This document shows positions 59,326 to 64,000 of a DNA stretch of 64,000 nt, piece by piece (the stretch's first letter is position 1; the number at the start of each line of letters is the position of its first letter). The stretch covers positions 89,395 through 153,394 of the forward strand of contig DUQG01000008.1 in NCBI GenBank assembly GCA_012837935.1. Direction: 5' to 3'. The DNA comes from Bacteroidales bacterium. Lineage in GTDB: Bacteria > Bacteroidota > Bacteroidia > Bacteroidales > Paludibacteraceae. The position numbers and the translations under genes are program-made. Under the pieces are notes generated by a model. That model had not been told where the DNA came from. It was given only the letters and a program-made list of their open reading frames with translations, and did no database searches.

Positions 59326-60870
59326 ATGTCTTCAAAAAAAAACATCCTTGCTTTACGTCAAAAGAAAGCAATAGTTGAAAAAGGAGGAGGCGACAAGGCT
59401 ATTGAGAAACAAATTTCGATGGGAAAAATGCCTGCTCGTGTTCGTATTTTGGCACTTCTTGATGAAGGTTCATTCCATGAATACGACCTTTTTGTGGAGC
59501 ATGAAGAGCAAAACTTCGGAATGGCATCCAAAGAGCTTCCCGGCGATGGAGTAATTACCGGAACCGGAACAATTGGTGGTGCGCCTGTGTGTATTTATGC
59601 GCAAGACTTTACCGTGATGGGCGGTTCTCTGGGACTAAAACACGCTCGGAAAATAACTAAAATAATGGATCATGCACTGAAAATGAAAATCCCTTGCATC
59701 GGTATCAACGACTCGGGAGGTGCTCGTATTCAGGAAGGTATCGGCGCTTTGGCCGGATACGGTGAGATTTTCTATCGTAATACAATGGCATCCGGTGTGA
59801 TTCCACAGCTTTCTGTTATTTTAGGACCTTGTGCAGGTGGTGCGGTTTATTCGCCGGCATTGACTGACTTTGTGTTTGTTGTGGAGAATATATCTAAAAT
59901 GTTTATTACCGGACCAAACGTAATTGAAACAGTTTTAGGTGAGAAAATTTCTCAGGAAGACTTGGGAGGTGCTCGTGTTCACGCTGAAATTACGGGTAAT
60001 GCACACTTCTACGCGCTAAGTGAGATGGAGTGTTTTGAGCAAATCAAAATTTTGATTTCATTGATTCCACACAATAATGAAGAACGCCCACCCGCCAAAG
60101 CACCGAAACCACCGAAATTCAGAAAGAAAATAGAAAACATTATTCCTGTTGATCCGAAACAACCTTACGATGTTCGTGATGTGATTTTTGCGCTAACAGA
60201 CGATAGTAAATTCCTTGAAGTTCAGGAACTTTGGGCAGCTAATATCGTTATCGGCTTTGGACGTATGAATGGTGAAACCGTAGGTTTTGTAGCCAACCAG
60301 CCGATGTATTTAGCCGGAGTACTTGACTGTGATGCATCCGACAAAGCAGCTCGATTTATTCGTTTCTGCGATGCCTTTAATATTCCAATTGTTACACTTG
60401 AAGATATGCCGGGATATTTGCCGGGCGTGGATCAAGAACATGCCGGAGTAATTCGCCACGGTGCGAAAATGCTTTATGCTTACTCTGAAGCTACCGTTCC
60501 AAAAATGACTGTAATCCTGCGTAAAGCTTATGGTGGTGGTTATATTGCTATGAACTCTCGCCACTTGGGTGCAGACTTTGTGTATGCTTGGCCAAGTGCT
60601 GAAATTGCTGTAATGGGACCGGAAGGTGCAGCAAATATTATTTTCCGTAAGGAGATAATGGAAGCTGAAGACGAGCACGCAATGCGTCAAGAGAAGGTAA
60701 AAGAATATGTGGAAAAATTTGCTAATCCATTTGTGGCGGCATCTAAAGGTTATATTGATGCGGTGATTGAGCCAAGTGAAACACGTGAACTGTTGTTGCA
60801 CTCACTGTCGCTATCTAAGAATAAAGATGATTTCCGTCCGAAGAAAAAACATGGAATTCCACCATTCTAA
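59326..60870 (+). CDS. Acyl-CoA carboxylase beta subunit / methylmalonyl-CoA decarboxylase alpha-type carboxyltransferase
   Basis: The 514-residue product has both crotonase-like halves of a PccB/MmdA carboxyltransferase: the first with GGSLGLKHARKITKIMD and NDSGGARIQEGIGALAGYGEIFYRN, and ILGPCAGGAVYSPALTDF; the second with IVTLEDMPGYLPGVDQEHAGVIRHGAKMLYAY-type residues, YGGGYIAMNSRHLGADF and MGPEGAANIIF. It moves a carboxyl group between biotin and propionyl- or methylmalonyl-CoA, part of propionate metabolism. The next gene is its biotin carrier. No biotin carboxylase or OadB-like pump gene is seen, so carboxylase versus decarboxylase remains open. Confidence 0.9.
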   Translation: MSSKKNILALRQKKAIVEKGGGDKAIEKQISMGKMPARVRILALLDEGSFHEYDLFVEHEEQNFGMASKELPGDGVITGTGTIGGAPVCIYAQDFTVMGGSLGLKHARKITKIMDHALKMKIPCIGINDSGGARIQEGIGALAGYGEIFYRNTMASGVIPQLSVILGPCAGGAVYSPALTDFVFVVENISKMFITGPNVIETVLGEKISQEDLGGARVHAEITGNAHFYALSEMECFEQIKILISLIPHNNEERPPAKAPKPPKFRKKIENIIPVDPKQPYDVRDVIFALTDDSKFLEVQELWAANIVIGFGRMNGETVGFVANQPMYLAGVLDCDASDKAARFIRFCDAFNIPIVTLEDMPGYLPGVDQEHAGVIRHGAKMLYAYSEATVPKMTVILRKAYGGGYIAMNSRHLGADFVYAWPSAEIAVMGPEGAANIIFRKEIMEAEDEHAMRQEKVKEYVEKFANPFVAASKGYIDAVIEPSETRELLLHSLSLSKNKDDFRPKKKHGIPPF

Positions 60871-60918
60871 GGAGCGTATTCAATATTTTTTTAATTGTTA
60901 AACCAAAAAAACTTGATT

Positions 60919-61533
60919 ATGCCCGATAAAGATAAAATAGATAGCGCTGCCGCAGCTAAAAAAGCCGCCGAAGAGCGCAAAACTCGTATGGAAAAACGTG
61001 CTAACGAGAAAAAAGTTGTTGAACGTGCGAGGAAAATAAAAGCTGTGCGAAAAGCTGCGGAAGCTAAGGTGGCAGCCGAAGAACGAAATGCTCGAATGGC
61101 ACGACGCCGAGAAGAGCGAAGAAAAATTGAAGAGACGAAGAAAAAAATAATGGAAGCCAAAGAAGCAGCCGCTGCAGCTAAAGGTGAAACAGAGGAAGAG
61201 GTAAAACCTCAAGAGCCTGTGGAACTTATTGATTTTGCGGTAACAGCTCGTAAATACAAAACGCAACTGACCAAAAAATATAAGGAACGCAAGTTTTGGG
61301 TTGACCCGAGTCCTTATGAGATTGTATCTTATATTCCCGGAACCATTATTTCTGTTGATGTAAAAGAGAAAAGAGTAGTTAAAGAGGGTGAACAACTGCT
61401 TATTCTGGAAGCGATGAAAATGCAGAATAGAGTGGATATGCCTTTCACGGCACGGATTAAGAAAATCAACGTGAAAGTCGGTGAAAAAGTACCCAAAGAC
61501 TTCGTGATGATAGAACTTGAGCCGGCAGATTAA
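60919..61533 (+). CDS. Biotin carboxyl carrier protein with a long charged helical N-terminus
   Basis: The 204-residue product starts at ATG 60919 (a TTG 24 bp upstream is less likely). The last 75 residues are a biotinyl domain with the biotin-accepting Lys in LILEAMKMQNRVDMP (about residue 168), flanked by PGTIISVDVKEKRVVKEGE and INVKVGEKVPKDF. The first 90 residues are almost only Ala, Lys, Glu and Arg, a predicted single long helix. Within it AAEERKTRMEKR (about 16-27) and AAEERNARMARR (about 51-62) reveal an internal duplication with a period of about 35. It serves the upstream carboxyltransferase, 48 bp away. Confidence 0.88.
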   Translation: MPDKDKIDSAAAAKKAAEERKTRMEKRANEKKVVERARKIKAVRKAAEAKVAAEERNARMARRREERRKIEETKKKIMEAKEAAAAAKGETEEEVKPQEPVELIDFAVTARKYKTQLTKKYKERKFWVDPSPYEIVSYIPGTIISVDVKEKRVVKEGEQLLILEAMKMQNRVDMPFTARIKKINVKVGEKVPKDFVMIELEPAD

Positions 61534-61554
61534 CTAAATCTCTGATTTATAATT

Positions 61555-61594
61555 AGATGCCTGCGATGGAAACATCGTGGGCATCTTTTTTTGT
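61555..61594 (+). terminator. Terminator of the carboxyltransferase operon
   Basis: AGATGCC-TG-CGATG pairs with CATCG-TG-GGCATCT around GAAA, followed by TTTTTT. Confidence 0.85.
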
Positions 61595-61598
61595 AATA

Positions 61599-61631
61599 TC
61601 CAAAGGCTGGCTTAAAGCCAGTCTTTGGATT
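61599..61631. repeat. 33-bp palindrome, diverged copy 3
   Basis: ATCCAAAGGCTGGCTT and AAGCCAGTCTTTGGAT are separated by one A, with one G:T pair. The total length (33) and inner core (CTGGCTT n AAGCCAG) equal those of the copies around pnp, while the outer arms differ (CCAAAGG in place of CCAGCGA). Confidence 0.85.
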
Positions 61632-61650
61632 GGATTTGTCAAAAAAATAC

Positions 61651-61658
61651 TATCTTTG
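61651..61658 (+). promoter_or_regulatory. Candidate -7 promoter element of the DUF3078 gene
   Basis: TATCTTTG followed by CATC matches TAnnTTTG, 37 bp before the start codon. TTTG occurs at 61635-61638, closer than the usual -33 spacing. Confidence 0.5.
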
Positions 61659-61695
61659 CATCTGATTTTTTTAACAAACAAAATAAATTTTAATT

Positions 61696-62625
61696 ATGAG
61701 AAAAATTACCCTGCTTATTAGTATGATTTTTGTTTTAGCGGCTAATGCGCAAATTACCGAGGGCGAAGCCGAACTAAAAGAGTTGAAAACCGACACTGTA
61801 GCATCGTGGAAAAAAGGTGGAATTACCAGCTTAAACCTCTCACAAACATCACTTGTCAACTGGGCTGCCGGTGGTCAAAACTCAATGTCGCTTAATGGAA
61901 TGCTGAGCTTATTTGCAAACTATTTCGACGAAAAAAACTCTTGGGAAAACAACTTAGACCTAGGCTATGGATTGTTAAAACAAAGTAATTACAACGGTGT
62001 TATGAAAACCGACGACCGTATTGATTTTATTTCCAAGTACGGAAGAAAGGCATTTAAAAGTTTTTATTATGCGGGATTGCTCAATTTCAAAACTCAGTTT
62101 GCAAAAGGGTATAACTATCCGAACGACAGTATTCGAATTTCAAATTTTTTAGCACCGGCTTATCTTCTTGGTGCTGTGGGTTTGAACTATATTCCTAATC
62201 AATACTTTAATGCGTTTATCTCGCCATTGACAGGAAAATTCACTTTTGTAAACGATGAATATTTGTCGGATAAAGGTGCTTTTGGTGTGGAAAAAGGGAA
62301 AAAATCAAGAGCAGAACTTGGTGGTTATGTTCGTCTTGGGTTTGTGAAAAATGATTTCAAAGAAGGTTTTTTCAAAAACTTCAGCATTGCTTCTAAATTG
62401 GATTTATTTTCCAACTACCTTAAAAACCCGCAATATATTGATGTGAACTGGGAAAATATAATTGGTATGAAGGTAAACGATTATATTTCGGTAAGCCTGA
62501 ATACGAACTTAATTTACGACTATGATATTAAATTTGATGCCAATGGCGATGGCTCTTTAGAAGGTGATAAAGCACGTGTGCAGTTCAAAGAAATTTTAGG
62601 AGTAGGTTTTATGTATAAGTTTTAG
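61696..62625 (+). CDS. DUF3078 outer-membrane beta-barrel-like protein
   Basis: The 309-residue product has a Sec signal (MRKITLLISMIFVLAANAQ) and the DUF3078 pattern: WKKGGITSLNLSQTSLVNWAAGGQNSMSLNGM (spread over about 38-70), ENNLDLGYGLLKQ, KAFKSFYYAGLLNFKTQF and a C-terminal aromatic strand GVGFMYKF. Alternating amphipathic strands and the final Phe suggest an outer-membrane beta barrel. Function is unknown. Confidence 0.85.
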   Translation: MRKITLLISMIFVLAANAQITEGEAELKELKTDTVASWKKGGITSLNLSQTSLVNWAAGGQNSMSLNGMLSLFANYFDEKNSWENNLDLGYGLLKQSNYNGVMKTDDRIDFISKYGRKAFKSFYYAGLLNFKTQFAKGYNYPNDSIRISNFLAPAYLLGAVGLNYIPNQYFNAFISPLTGKFTFVNDEYLSDKGAFGVEKGKKSRAELGGYVRLGFVKNDFKEGFFKNFSIASKLDLFSNYLKNPQYIDVNWENIIGMKVNDYISVSLNTNLIYDYDIKFDANGDGSLEGDKARVQFKEILGVGFMYKF

Positions 62626-62650
62626 TTAGAGAAAAATAAAGCAAAATTAC

Positions 62651-63945
62651 TAGTGTTGCATTAATTTGTTAATCATTTTAACTAAAATAAAAAAGCTCTT
62701 TGATATTTTGATTTTGTTTGACTTGAATTTCATTTTCAGGATTCAACAGCTCTCGTAAAGGCGTTTTGTCAAACAATGATGTATTTAGAATCTGCATTAT
62801 TTCATAAATAGACAGCGGACTTTCTGTTATGTATTTGATATGTGCTACAATTAAGTGGCTGCACACAGCCATCCATAGATGTATCTTAACTGCATTTTCG
62901 GAATATCCCCAAAGTTTTTTGACCGTCAGGTTTTGTTGTATCCATTTGAAGAAGATTTCTATTGTCCATCTGTTTTTATATAAATTTGCTATTTCAAGTG
63001 CAGTTACATCAAAGTTGTTCGTCAGAAATACGAGAAGTTCTTCGTTTCCTTTATCGTAAAATTCAACAAGTCGCAATTTTTCCGGATAAAAACGTTTTGA
63101 TTTAGGTATTATTAATTCAACAACCTTATCTGTACGAAGTCCGGTAGTTTTGTTTATGTTAAAATTTTGCTCAACTACTTGGTAACGCATCGTGTCTTTT
63201 GCTCTCGTGACAAAGAAAGCACCGGCATTGTTGATACGATACAAAGCTTCAAAATCTACATAGGTTTTATCCATTAAGTAAATTGCATTGGCATAAACGC
63301 TTATCACATCGAAAATATTACTGTCATGATATTTTCCGTCCGAAACGAAAATAAATTCCGGGATACTCCTACGTATATCAAGTAAAGTGTGCATTTTGAC
63401 AGCACCACGTGAGTATTTACCTTCTGCCCAAGTGCAGAGATTGATACTTACAGATATTGTTGTAGAATCAAGTGCGAATATCTCATTTTCAATATCTAAG
63501 TTCTGAACAGAAAAGCCCGCATAAAGCGGGCGGGCAAGTCTTATTAAAGAATAGCTGAAGTCCGCAAATATCATCCAGTTACGATGTTCGTTAGCACGAG
63601 AAATAACCGACACATCTACATGTTTTTTGATACCAAGATGATAAAGTTGATGTTTATGAGCTTTCAAACAAAGACAAATCGAACGAAGCGAAGATAAAGA
63701 TGCCAGTTGTCCGAAAAGAAGTTGGATAAACTGGTTCCAACAGGTAAACTCTCGAACATTATGATTGCCTTTGTAACGTTTAACACATTTACTGAACTCA
63801 TACTGACTTACAACTTCAAGAACTTGGGAAAAAACACATTTGCCTGAATACATAATAATTTTGACATTATTTTTTTAGTACATGACAAAAATTACATAGC
63901 GATATAATTATCTAAAAATCAGCAAATTAACTTCATTTTTATTTG
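62651..63945 (-). mobile_element. IS4-family insertion sequence
   Basis: One transposase gene fills the element. TTAATTTG with flanking TTAATCATTTT (left, 62661-62678) and the complement of AAAAATCAGCAAATTAA (right, 63915-63930) form imperfect inverted repeats. The outer boundaries and target duplication are not certain; the coordinates are approximate. The element lies behind the DUF3078 gene and near the window end. Confidence 0.6.
62678..63853 (-). CDS. IS4-family DDE transposase
   Basis: The 391-residue product has an N-terminal DUF4372-like domain (about 1-75; FSQVLEVVSQYEFSKCVKRY) and a DDE catalytic core. The acidic triad is Asp129 (FALDSTTISV), Asp195 (YLMDKTYVDF) and Glu299 (YKNRWTIEIFFKWIQ). 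The last motif is the IS4 Y-(2)-R-(3)-E-(6)-K signature, but the final Lys position is Gln here (IQQNL). The frame is intact and full length, so recent activity is possible. Confidence 0.92.
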   Translation of the reverse strand: MYSGKCVFSQVLEVVSQYEFSKCVKRYKGNHNVREFTCWNQFIQLLFGQLASLSSLRSICLCLKAHKHQLYHLGIKKHVDVSVISRANEHRNWMIFADFSYSLIRLARPLYAGFSVQNLDIENEIFALDSTTISVSINLCTWAEGKYSRGAVKMHTLLDIRRSIPEFIFVSDGKYHDSNIFDVISVYANAIYLMDKTYVDFEALYRINNAGAFFVTRAKDTMRYQVVEQNFNINKTTGLRTDKVVELIIPKSKRFYPEKLRLVEFYDKGNEELLVFLTNNFDVTALEIANLYKNRWTIEIFFKWIQQNLTVKKLWGYSENAVKIHLWMAVCSHLIVAHIKYITESPLSIYEIMQILNTSLFDKTPLRELLNPENEIQVKQNQNIKELFYFS

Positions 63946-64000
63946 GAAAAGACCTTAGATTTTCGTATCTTTATAACTGATTACCAGTTAGTTATAATGA

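Overview
The window is an AT-rich chromosomal segment from a member of the phylum Bacteroidota, most likely order Bacteroidales. The evidence is a SusE/SusF starch-binding locus, two secreted enzymes with C-terminal type IX secretion (T9SS) sorting domains, the exbB-exbD-exbD-tonB-PstS-TPR cluster, fur next to purA, and many promoters with the Bacteroidetes -7 element TAnnTTTG. The genus cannot be fixed from this sequence. There is no rRNA and no CRISPR array; two tRNA genes are present (His-GTG and Arg-CCG).

Layout. 1-7165: end of a starch-utilisation locus (SusE-like protein cut by the window edge, SusF-like lipoprotein, periplasmic GH13 enzyme, T9SS-exported GH13 enzyme); a third GH13 enzyme, a lipoprotein, lies apart at 15197-17560. 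7398-14850: pnp, a rhomboid protease, pepD, an AbiEii-type nucleotidyltransferase with its small partner gene, and an HD phosphohydrolase. 17703-25218: DMP19-family protein, alkyladenine glycosylase, clpC, a YitT membrane protein and leuS. 25658-31556: the TonB energy-transduction operon with a PstS-like lipoprotein and a TPR protein. 31665-37833: M16 peptidase, O-methyltransferase, thioesterase, SufT-like protein, LpxH-like hydrolase, EEP-family hydrolase, rarA. 38029-41669: kbl and tdh (threonine to glycine), then an SPFH protein with a 54-residue ribbon-helix-helix gene 2 bp behind it. 41954-50435 (minus strand): a large T9SS-exported GH2 beta-galactosidase, a glycosyltransferase, lysA and lysC. 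50749-59170: TonB-domain lipoprotein, tRNA-His, AlkD-like protein, fur, purA, a zinc peptidase, tRNA-Arg, cdd, glucosaminidase, DciA-like protein. 59326-62625: carboxyltransferase plus an unusual biotin carrier protein, and a DUF3078 protein. The window ends in an IS4-family insertion sequence.

The most notable content is between the genes. Four copies of a 170-200 bp imperfect palindrome (14971, 33632, 48912, 52361) each end 23-42 bp upstream of a start codon, and three carry TATGTTTG, a match to the promoter -7 consensus, in their gene-proximal arm. A 33-bp near-perfect palindrome brackets pnp in two identical copies and has a diverged third copy at 61599. Further families include a GGTGCTACGCACC palindrome, a TTTGTGTAATT-type repeat that flanks the AbiEii-like module, CTTAATG-type hairpins, and 7-bp and 8-bp tandem arrays. 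The tRNA-Arg(CCG) gene has T19 and A56 where tRNAs normally have G19 and C56, a compensated swap of a nearly universal tertiary pair.
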